From assembly GCF_017354945.1 (NCBI RefSeq), contig NZ_CP071503.1:2046001-2110000 (forward strand): a stretch of DNA of 64,000 bases, in the 5' to 3' direction. The position numbers and the translations under genes were made by a program. Under the pieces are notes generated by a model. The model saw only the letters and a list, made by a program, of their open reading frames with translations, had not been told where the DNA came from and did not search any database. Positions 55,218-62,298 of this stretch are shown here, piece after piece (positions within the stretch are counted from its first letter, which is position 1; each line of letters starts with the position of its first letter). This DNA is from Shewanella avicenniae (lineage in GTDB: Bacteria > Pseudomonadota > Gammaproteobacteria > Enterobacterales > Shewanellaceae).

Positions 55218-55218
55218 G

Positions 55219-57723
55219 TTAAGCTCTTTTTCGCGTTATCAATGAAGGAATAGCAGACCAGCCTAAATCCGATAACATACCATCGAGAATTGGCTTAAGT
55301 TGTTGAATGGCTGCTTCATGACTCAGAGACGAATGTTTTTCTAGCGGCGTTTCTCCAGCGACCCAATGACCTAGCTGAAATTTGATCAGTTCTTGATGTA
55401 CATTATTAGTCTGCAAGTATCGCCTTACGAAGTGACGCCCGAAGTTGATAGGCAACTCAATAAACTGGCTAAGTAACTTTGGCCCAAGGTTAGTGCTTCT
55501 GTAAGTGTCATCCTGACAATCTTTATCGTCGGCGTCATTCTTGACGAAAAGTAAAAATAGGCCATCGTTGGATTTTGAATTTTTAACAGACAAAAACCAG
55601 TCAGTTTTTTCGATTTTTCCTTGCAGATTTATCAGTTGATGCTCACAACACTGTAAATATAGGTGAGCAGATTCCCTTGGTAAGAGATGATTTAACAAAT
55701 TGGCGAGTGTGTTCAGATGCTCTATGTAATAAGCAAGCTGCTCTTTTAAAATACTTGGACATGCGACTATTCGAGTATGAGCAAATGTTAACCTAGAATC
55801 CTTATCGGAAATGCACAATCCGTCATAACGTGATAGTAACAAATCAAAGGAAGGTAACGGGTTATTAACAGCCCTGTAGCCTGAGGCATTAAGGAAAAGA
55901 ATCGCGGTGTAAATCGTATATTTATTATGATAATCAATTAGATGATCTAAATTTTTCACAACATCAAACGCGACATAGCTTTTCAAACTGACTTGATATC
56001 GAGTGACCCAATCGATAATCGAGGTCCTTGTGGGTGTAAATTGAGATCCGATTCCACATCGATCGTCATTAGTTTGCAAAATCTCCAGTTCTGGGATCTC
56101 AAATTCGGTATCGAAAAACTGAATACGCTCAAAAATGCTAAACCACAATTTTTGAAGTTTTTGATTGATTTCTGATTCTGTGTACCACGCATAATGGCGT
56201 GGAGATCTGCTGTAATAGCTAAGTTTGTCAGTAACAATTTCAAGCAGTACGGGGTCTACGGTCTCATCAGCCATGACAACGTTAGGTAAAAAGAACTCCA
56301 TTCGCTTCAAGCTAATCTGACTATCAAATTTTTGATTAATATTTTTTAAAAATGATTCAATCGCCTTTCGGTAGCTAGAAACGCTATAACCTCCCGATAA
56401 ATTAACACAACCGTTTAAGTCTGTTTTCATCACCATTGAATGAAAAAATTCAGGCAAACGTAGCGTTGCAGATATTTTTGTTTTCAGTAAATTTTCGTTT
56501 ATCGAATGACGTCCTTTGGTTGATGTTGGTCGCGGTGCAACTATCAAATTCAACCCTACATCTGTAACCATAAGACCAGTGAAGTCATCTTGTGATTCGA
56601 ACGCAATGGGTAATCTGCAAGCAGACTCTAAAGTTCTCCCCGTCAGCATGATAAACAACAGTATTAACTTAATATTGCTATGGGGGATTTGCTGTATTTT
56701 CCCTTGCTTATCGCTTAGAAGCTCGTTCCATAAGTAACTCAATTCATGCGGTTGTAAAACGTTCCTTCCCATACGTGTGATGTTGTGACTACGTCGTACA
56801 TCATTTGCTATGTTCCCGTTAACCTGGCGAATTTTAGCGATATCTTTTATAACGGCTATATCAGGTTCTTCGTAATTAGGTTTCGGCGTTGACGGCTGTT
56901 CAGTTTTTACAATTGATAGTTCGGGATAGTCCTCTGTCGCGGTAACGCCAGCCCCTTCAAAGTAACTATCCAGCCTTGTGCGATTTAGTGATGCGGTGTA
57001 GAGATTTTCAGAACCAATAACACGCTCAATCTTTTTCCTGCTATAGGAGGCGCGAACCTTACGATTGCTAATACGTTGCCGCGGTTCTCGATTTTTCCAA
57101 TCCAGGCGATAGAAATGTTCCAGTTCGAGCAAATAAGCTAACAGAGTCGACGGAGCTAAACTTTCATCAGATTGCCGCTTGATTTCTTCTCGATATTCCT
57201 TAAGGCATTGCCACATGTCAGATGCTGAACGGCTCTCAAAGCAATGCCTAGAAACCATTTTATCAGTGTACAAAAGTCGAAACGCCCTTACTGAAGATTC
57301 TTCTCGCCCCGATCCAGCAATCTTTTGTTCATTGGTAAGGTAATGTTCCAAAAAAGTCATCAGTGCAATTGCAGCTTCAGGATTCAAATAGTCAAAAAAT
57401 ATGAAGAGCAATGAGTAGATGGGACGCTTACTCATCCAACCTTTTCCATGACTTTGATTAGCGTACTGCTTTACGTAGTCATCACTGACTTCGGTAAAAC
57501 ACTCCAATAGTTCGCCTGCAACTTGCTCATTCAAATCAATCAGTAAACTGAATTTCTTGGGCTGGACCGAAAACACGTATTCTAGAGTTGATATTACTTT
57601 CTGTAATCCTCTGAAGTCATCTGGACAATCTATGAGCTCCAATAAATGCTCAAGATTTGAGTATTGCCCTTCAGTGACTCTGGGAAGACATTTTTGAATG
57701 TCTTCAATTATCGGAGTAGGCAT
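55219..57723 (-). CDS. Large tyrosine-recombinase-like protein lacking the nucleophile (834 aa)
   Basis: The conserved residues of a tyrosine recombinase fold are partly present: R363 in MLTGRTLESACRLP, H764 and R767 in NFGRHFVRRYLQ, H786 and W787 in FQLGHWVAGETP. At the place of the tyrosine, ten residues after H786, the sequence is PLEKHSSLS with K796 and H797, and no Tyr follows before the end. So it probably binds and bridges DNA but does not cleave, or the partner's tyrosine is used in trans. It ends one base before the 1052-aa gene starts. Confidence 0.7.
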   Translation of the reverse strand: MPTPIIEDIQKCLPRVTEGQYSNLEHLLELIDCPDDFRGLQKVISTLEYVFSVQPKKFSLLIDLNEQVAGELLECFTEVSDDYVKQYANQSHGKGWMSKRPIYSLLFIFFDYLNPEAAIALMTFLEHYLTNEQKIAGSGREESSVRAFRLLYTDKMVSRHCFESRSASDMWQCLKEYREEIKRQSDESLAPSTLLAYLLELEHFYRLDWKNREPRQRISNRKVRASYSRKKIERVIGSENLYTASLNRTRLDSYFEGAGVTATEDYPELSIVKTEQPSTPKPNYEEPDIAVIKDIAKIRQVNGNIANDVRRSHNITRMGRNVLQPHELSYLWNELLSDKQGKIQQIPHSNIKLILLFIMLTGRTLESACRLPIAFESQDDFTGLMVTDVGLNLIVAPRPTSTKGRHSINENLLKTKISATLRLPEFFHSMVMKTDLNGCVNLSGGYSVSSYRKAIESFLKNINQKFDSQISLKRMEFFLPNVVMADETVDPVLLEIVTDKLSYYSRSPRHYAWYTESEINQKLQKLWFSIFERIQFFDTEFEIPELEILQTNDDRCGIGSQFTPTRTSIIDWVTRYQVSLKSYVAFDVVKNLDHLIDYHNKYTIYTAILFLNASGYRAVNNPLPSFDLLLSRYDGLCISDKDSRLTFAHTRIVACPSILKEQLAYYIEHLNTLANLLNHLLPRESAHLYLQCCEHQLINLQGKIEKTDWFLSVKNSKSNDGLFLLFVKNDADDKDCQDDTYRSTNLGPKLLSQFIELPINFGRHFVRRYLQTNNVHQELIKFQLGHWVAGETPLEKHSSLSHEAAIQQLKPILDGMLSDLGWSAIPSLITRKRA

Positions 57724-57745
57724 AATTAGGCCCTCTGCCTAAGTG

Positions 57746-58324
57746 TCATAAGTCGGCCTTTGAAATTGATAAATATTCGGCAACTTTCGCAGAGGTGTTC
57801 AATGACGGAAAATACGTTAACCACTCTTTCGACTGGTAGATGCTTTTTTTCCCTTCGTCTTTTCGGAACCAAGCTCTGAGAAAAAAGCTAATTTTTTTCG
57901 TATCGCTAATGAAGCATTTCGCTAAAAGGTCATTTGTAAGGTCAAACAGTACAATGCTTCGCCGCAGAGCAACTGACGGCTTTTTTCTCAGAACAAAAAC
58001 CATCACAGCATGATCTGACGGTAGGAGGTGTTGAGCTATTGCCGCTCTAAGCTTTATTAATGTGAAGCAACCAGTAAGTGCTTTAAATCGTTTACGATCA
58101 CGATAGCAAATGATGGGTGATTGAATTGACAGCAAATTGAATAAGTAAGCCGAGTCACTGACTGACTGCTTAGATGTTCTCAACCCAGAAACAGGGTTAG
58201 CGTCCTTAAAAATTTCGTCGATAGCGTCATCGGTTATCAAAGCAGAAATTTTAACCTGAAGTACGTCAATTTGTTCGAAAAGTGAATCATCAAATCTCAA
58301 AAGCTCAGTATCAACATTTTCCAT
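57746..58324 (-). CDS. First protein of the recombinase operon (192 aa), unknown fold
   Basis: No family recognised. It is a mixed protein with FEQIDVLQVKISALITDDAI at the N-terminus and a basic, aromatic C-terminal half (SFFLRAWFRKDEGKKS). It lies 22 bases upstream of the 834-aa gene and 160 bases from the att core, so it could be the directionality factor or a third subunit of the recombinase. GGTGAG precedes the ATG. Confidence 0.6.
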   Translation of the reverse strand: MENVDTELLRFDDSLFEQIDVLQVKISALITDDAIDEIFKDANPVSGLRTSKQSVSDSAYLFNLLSIQSPIICYRDRKRFKALTGCFTLIKLRAAIAQHLLPSDHAVMVFVLRKKPSVALRRSIVLFDLTNDLLAKCFISDTKKISFFLRAWFRKDEGKKSIYQSKEWLTYFPSLNTSAKVAEYLSISKADL

Positions 58325-58483
58325 CTCACCAACTTTAGTCTGTTTTAGATACTTTGATTTTTGACCATTCTGTGGCCAATTGGTGGCGCATTGATATGAT
58401 ATAGATCAAAGATAGGAGTCCGTGCTTATTGATTTGTAAGAATTAAATTGATTTTACTGGTATTATTTAACTCTGAACAATGT
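58325..58483 (-). other. Island right-end arm and promoter of the recombinase operon
   Basis: 159 bases between the operon and the att core. No gene. It should contain the operon promoter and recombinase arm sites; I see no clear repeated arm motif. Confidence 0.4.
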
Positions 58484-58529
58484 CTTGACATGGTAGGGGT
58501 CGGTGGTTCGAGTCCACTCGGGTGTACCA
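58484..58529 (+). repeat. attR core: 3' fragment of tRNA-Val
   Basis: Identical to the last 46 bases of the left tRNA-Val (from CTTGACATGG to CCA), with no 5' half. The following spacer AAATTGAACAACTCCTC matches the spacer after the first left tRNA, not the sequence after the second. Confidence 0.8.
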
Positions 58530-58548
58530 AATTGAACAACTCCTCTTT

Positions 58549-58625
58549 ACACCCGTAGCTCAGTTGGTTAGAGCACTACCTTGACATGGTAGGGGTCGGT
58601 GGTTCGAGTCCACTCGGGTGTACCA
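58549..58625 (+). tRNA. tRNA-Val(GAC), right copy 1
   Basis: 77 bases including CCA; identical to the left copies in the acceptor, anticodon (GAC) and T arms. No native promoter upstream, since the island lies directly 5'; transcription must come from island DNA. Confidence 0.95.
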
Positions 58626-58644
58626 AATTGAACAACTCCTCTTT

Positions 58645-58721
58645 ACACCCGTAGCTCAGTTGGTTAGAGCACTACCTTGACATGGTAGGGGTCGGTGGTT
58701 CGAGTCCACTCGGGTGTACCA
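58645..58721 (+). tRNA. tRNA-Val(GAC), right copy 2
   Basis: 77 bases including CCA, 19 bases after right copy 1; anticodon GAC. Confidence 0.95.
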
Positions 58722-58948
58722 AATACCGCAAAATCAATACGTTAAAATTTTATTCGTCACCTCAAAGCGCCTTACTTCGACCATTGTCATAGATTTATAT
58801 TCAATTTTAAAATTTGATTGTTTTTTAATCCAAAGTGAGGCGACTCATATCATGATGGCCACGAACAGCCACGAATGTGACTACTGTGTGACCAATCCCT
58901 AACTAGGAAAGTGAAAAAAGCACCTTAGCTAAATCATGAATTTGGACA
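58722..58948 (+). repeat. 227-bp direct repeat after the tRNA array, right copy
   Basis: Gapless alignment with 27249-27475. Shortly after it is a small perfect hairpin GGCATT-TCAG-AATGCC at 58979-58994. No gene lies between 58722 and 59063. Confidence 0.8.
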
Positions 58949-59063
58949 TTTCCGATTTAGGACTTCTGTTCTAAACATGGCATTTCAGAATGCCCAAAGT
59001 ATGGATTAGCTCTAAACCTGTGGCCAATTTCTATTGTCCACTACATTTCCACCCAAATAGGCT

Positions 59064-59606
59064 TTATGGTTTAGCATCGATGCAGTTGCGGATCTGCTCT
59101 ACCCAAAATTTTGCCTCTTCATCACGAAAGAAGCACCCGATTGTGACTTTAAGGCCATCAGGCATTCTCAGCGTGACAATTGCTGCATCGTAAGTTGGAT
59201 AGTCAGCCTCTAACTCGACCTTGAATATCTTCAAGTCAGCAAGTGGATATCGAGCTATTTTGTTTCGAAACAGAGATTTCCGCTGAAGGGTTGCCACACG
59301 AGATTTGGAATCCAATGTCAGGCTAACTGATGCACCAAACAGAACGAACCATAAAATTAGCCCCGAGAAGCAGATAGGTAAGATCAAAAAACCAAAGGTA
59401 GCAAAAATAACCTTAAAAACTGGGGGCTCTACCCAGTTAACTGAACTCGCACTATCAACATAAAGAAAAACAAAAGGAATACAGAGAAAAGCCCAAGGAA
59501 ATAGGAAAATTCGAAGCCAGAGAGGAAAATGGCGGTCATATTTAATACAGCCTTCATCAGACATAATTAGCTCGCCAGCTTTACCTAATGAGCCACGACT
59601 CGCCAT
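59064..59606 (-). CDS. Membrane protein of unknown function
   Basis: 180 residues. Two membrane segments: LWLRIFLFPWAFLCIPFVFL (about 30-50) and FLILPICFSGLILWFVLF (about 72-92). The soluble C-terminal half starts with VSLTLDSKSRVATLQRKSLF and contains YPLADLKIFKVE, reminiscent of a PH-like (bPH) domain. The ATG has GGAGG six bases upstream. No partner in the neighbourhood. Confidence 0.6.
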   Translation of the reverse strand: MASRGSLGKAGELIMSDEGCIKYDRHFPLWLRIFLFPWAFLCIPFVFLYVDSASSVNWVEPPVFKVIFATFGFLILPICFSGLILWFVLFGASVSLTLDSKSRVATLQRKSLFRNKIARYPLADLKIFKVELEADYPTYDAAIVTLRMPDGLKVTIGCFFRDEEAKFWVEQIRNCIDAKP

Positions 59607-60075
59607 TAAAAACCTCCAGCCTGCGCGTGAAAGCTTATTTCACCAACACTGGCAATCACCAGCACGTTTTAACTGCTGAGATTATACTAAACATGATCGT
59701 ATTGGACATCCATACGCATTCGAACATGCCAGATAGGCAAAACTCCTTGTCACTTGCTTGCCAACTTTCTAACGCGAGGGATTCGCGATCATCATGACCG
59801 CTTCGCAGCTTTATAGACCATAGCCTAAAGACTGGCAGAACAGTGATTAGAAAATCGTTTCGACCAAGATAGTGCCTTGTGTGTTGCCTTGTTCCAGCAG
59901 CAACCGGAGCGGGGACTATGGTGCGAGACCTATGCAGCAACGCCCATGAAAGGCCAGATTTCTACTCTTCTTTCCACTGCATCTATTCAATAAAGTTTTC
60001 TTAATCGGTGACACCCAAGTTATTATCTGTTTGTAATTCATTTTTACACTGAATAAAAAGACGCTGAAATCTCTC
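59607..60075. other. Gene-free stretch
   Basis: About 470 bases; the open frames lack ribosome sites and coding character. I see no RNA gene. It may be decayed sequence next to the island. Confidence 0.4.
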
Positions 60076-60549
60076 ATGGAAAAAGTTGCTCTACTCGTTG
60101 ATGTTCAAAATGTGTATTACACCGCGCGCCAAGCGTATCGCCGTAACTTTGATTACAACCGTTTTTGGGCGCTAGCCACTCATGGACGAGAAGTTGTGGC
60201 TGCATTTGCGTATGCGATTGACCGCGGCGATTCCAAACAGCGAGAATTTCAAAATATCCTGCGGGCAATTGGTTTTGAGGTAAAACTTAAGCCGTTTATT
60301 CAACGCGCTGATGGTTCGGCCAAAGGCGATTGGGACGTGGGCATCACCATTGATGCATTAGAGCAAACCAAAGACGCTGATGTGGTGGTGTTGGTCTCTG
60401 GCGATGGTGATTTTGAGCCGCTGGTACAAACGCTGCGCAAAAACCATCACAAATCAGTCGAGCTATATGGCGTGCCATCGCTGACCGCAGCTGCTGTGGC
60501 TCATGCTGCAAACAGTTTTATCGCCATTGATGAACAGCTGTTGCTGTAG
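60076..60549 (+). CDS. NYN-domain protein (PIN-like nuclease family)
   Basis: 157 residues. VALLVDVQNVYYTARQAY at the N-terminus has the first acidic residue (D9) and N12 of the NYN fold. KGDWDVGITIDAL and VVVLVSGDGDFEPLV supply the other conserved acids. It fits the LabA/DUF88 group, putative RNases of the NYN/PIN fold. The gene stands alone on the plus strand and has a base composition like the core genome. RNA target unknown. Confidence 0.8.
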   Translation: MEKVALLVDVQNVYYTARQAYRRNFDYNRFWALATHGREVVAAFAYAIDRGDSKQREFQNILRAIGFEVKLKPFIQRADGSAKGDWDVGITIDALEQTKDADVVVLVSGDGDFEPLVQTLRKNHHKSVELYGVPSLTAAAVAHAANSFIAIDEQLLL

Positions 60550-60982
60550 TTGCTGCCTACTGCGGAAATGTTGATTTGATGAGGTTATCGCGTCACTTTG
60601 TCGATTTTAAAAGCCAACAAGCAAAACGGGAACCTGTGTCCACAAGAGTTGCTAATTAACACTAATTATCCTAACTATAATTCATTCATTTAATAACCAT
60701 AGAAGATATTACATTTAACTGAATATTGTAAGTGAGTTGCGAACTTAAACCGGTACACTCTAATTTATTAAGAACTGAACAAGTAAAAAGTAACTCACAA
60801 AAAATTAACTTTGGTGTTAACCGTTGAAAAATCATTCAAATCATAAAAAAATGAATAATATTTGTGCAATAAATCTAATACGCGCACATTGAAATTGTAT
60901 AATTATCAGAAAGAAGAGAGAATATTCACGTACACTTTAATATGTACTAAGTAGTAAGTGTTAATTATCAAGGAACACAATC
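60550..60982. other. AT-rich gene-free stretch upstream of the lipoprotein gene
   Basis: About 430 bases, very AT-rich. Promoter-like TATAAT is at 60898-60903. No gene seen. Confidence 0.4.
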
Positions 60983-61345
60983 TTGAAAAAATTATTATTA
61001 TCCATCCCTTTTATAATTCTAGTAACAGGGTGCACATCAGCTAATGTCGTCAGAGTTCCCGGAGAAATTAGCAAAGCAAGCAAGTATGGGCCGATTGATG
61101 AAAAAGCTACAGTTAATGATATTGGGATTGTTCAGTATTTAAATGAAGGCATCGATTCTGTTCGCGATGCAAGACGAGAAGACGCATATAAAAAAATGTT
61201 CAAGTTGTGTAATGGAAAATACGAAATTGTCGGCGAATCGAATTCTGAAACAGATCCGATGACATTTGTAAACAAAACTTATAATGGTTTAGTCGCAACA
61301 ACTGTCTCATCAACCTATAAATATATATATTTTAAATGTAGCTAG
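60983..61345 (+). CDS. Small lipoprotein of unknown function
   Basis: 120 residues. The signal is MKKLLLSIPFIILVTGC with the lipobox VTGC at residues 14-17. The mature part is polar with RREDAYKKMFKLCNGKYEIV and two more Cys, one at the C-terminus. The start codon is TTG behind AAGGAAC. No family recognised. A seven-base tandem repeat lies directly after its stop. Confidence 0.65.
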   Translation: MKKLLLSIPFIILVTGCTSANVVRVPGEISKASKYGPIDEKATVNDIGIVQYLNEGIDSVRDARREDAYKKMFKLCNGKYEIVGESNSETDPMTFVNKTYNGLVATTVSSTYKYIYFKCS

Positions 61346-61349
61346 AGCT

Positions 61350-61386
61350 TAAAATTAAAAATTAAAAATTAAAAATTAAAAATTAA
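61350..61386. repeat. Heptamer tandem repeat (AAAAATT), about five copies
   Basis: The run AAAATTAAAAATTAAAAATT and its continuation to 61386 has a 7-base period. It starts 5 bases after the stop codon of the lipoprotein gene and lies outside coding sequence. Confidence 0.8.
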
Positions 61387-61572
61387 CTTTTAATAAATAA
61401 TTGGAAGAGTGTTAATCTTTCACTCTTCCACTTTATTAAATTAAAAACTGACCATTTGTATAAAATATAATAGCTATTTCTTGCATGGTTCCTATAGAAA
61501 TTTTTATTACAAAACTCAGAGGTAGCTGCGTTCAATATAGGGATGCGAGAGACTAATTCTTTTTGAAGCAAC

Positions 61573-61983
61573 CTAAGACTTTCTAACGCCCGCTTTGTTA
61601 AAGCCGTTAGACTTAAAAAGATTGTTTGTAAGCTTCCCTAAGACTGTATAACTGGTGTTGCGCACAATCTTTTCATATTCAGCCTTGTAAAACCGAGCTG
61701 CAAGAATGGCCACATCAAAGCGAGTTAACTCGTCATATGCGTGTTTATGTTTGCTTGTTTTGGTATTTAAAGTCTGTTGTCTGCGTCTGAAAGCATCAAA
61801 TTCAGCCATAAACTCAGCGTATTGAATAGCGTGAAGTTTTGCAGCCTTTTTGGGGTCTCGCGTTCTAAGGGAGTGTTTAACTTCTGAGCGGCAAAAAGCA
61901 TCCTTAATATCTAAAGGAACGCTAACACGCGTGTAGAAAATACCAGACTTTTTATCGCGAATCGGTTGTGCCATAAAACTCAT
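61573..61983 (-). pseudogene. N-terminal remnant of a tyrosine integrase
   Basis: 136 residues: GIFYTRVSVPLDIKDAFCRS and EVKHSLRTRDPKKAAKLHA are the N-terminal DNA-binding region (DUF6538-like) of P4/phage-type integrases. No catalytic domain follows. Its start is about 95 bases from the 3' end of tRNA-Ser, in the orientation usual for an integrase next to its target tRNA. So an older element has been lost, leaving this stub. The last residues (NGFNKAGVRKS) probably come from the deletion joint. Confidence 0.7.
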
Positions 61984-62077
61984 CTGTACGTCCCCACTGT
62001 ACTAGTGGAGACCACAAGGGAATCTATAACATACTGATTCATATAGTTTTCGAAGAGAATCAAAAACTTAAAGAATT

Positions 62078-62165
62078 TGGCGGTGAGCAAGAGATTCGAA
62101 CTCTCGATACGTTGCCGTATACACACTTTCCAGGCGTGCTCCTTCAGCCACTCGGACAACTCACC
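62078..62165 (-). tRNA. tRNA-Ser(GGA)
   Basis: 88 bases with a long variable arm and encoded CCA. The acceptor GGTGAGT pairs with GCTCACC, and the anticodon loop CTGGAAA reads GGA. Confidence 0.95.
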
Positions 62166-62298
62166 ATATTTTTATTAACGGCAACTGACTTGGCAGAAGC
62201 GGTTAACGGAGCGGTACTTTACGCAAAAGCCCTATAGCGGTCAAGCAAAAAAGCCTACGCAAATGTTGAATGGGCGTTTGCTGAGCAAGTGCCTGATT

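Larger units (their letters stand above)
27203..58529. mobile_element. 31-kb genomic island integrated in a tRNA-Val(GAC) array
   Basis: Bounded by the 46-bp att repeats. Its content differs from the flanks: an integron-like cassette array, defence-like genes, three IS copies plus an IS remnant, three recombinase modules and many short AT-rich genes, nearly all on the minus strand. The recombinase operon at 52059-58324 abuts the right att site, as expected for the island's own integration module. A second int/xis module at 50295-51735 and a cassette array at the left end suggest that it grew by accretion. Confidence 0.75.

Noticed and set aside
27249..58948. CRISPR array as an explanation for the repeats in the island
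   Set aside because: The repeats are few, 70-230 bp long and separated by genes, not by short spacers; no Cas protein is encoded.
59656..59940. 94-codon minus-strand frame between the membrane protein and the NYN gene
   Set aside because: Low-quality composition, no ribosome site, no similarity to anything I know; left as gene-free.
61383..61571. 62-codon minus-strand frame between the heptamer repeat and the integrase remnant
   Set aside because: No ribosome site, very AT-rich, no recognisable motif; it may be decayed sequence of the lost island.
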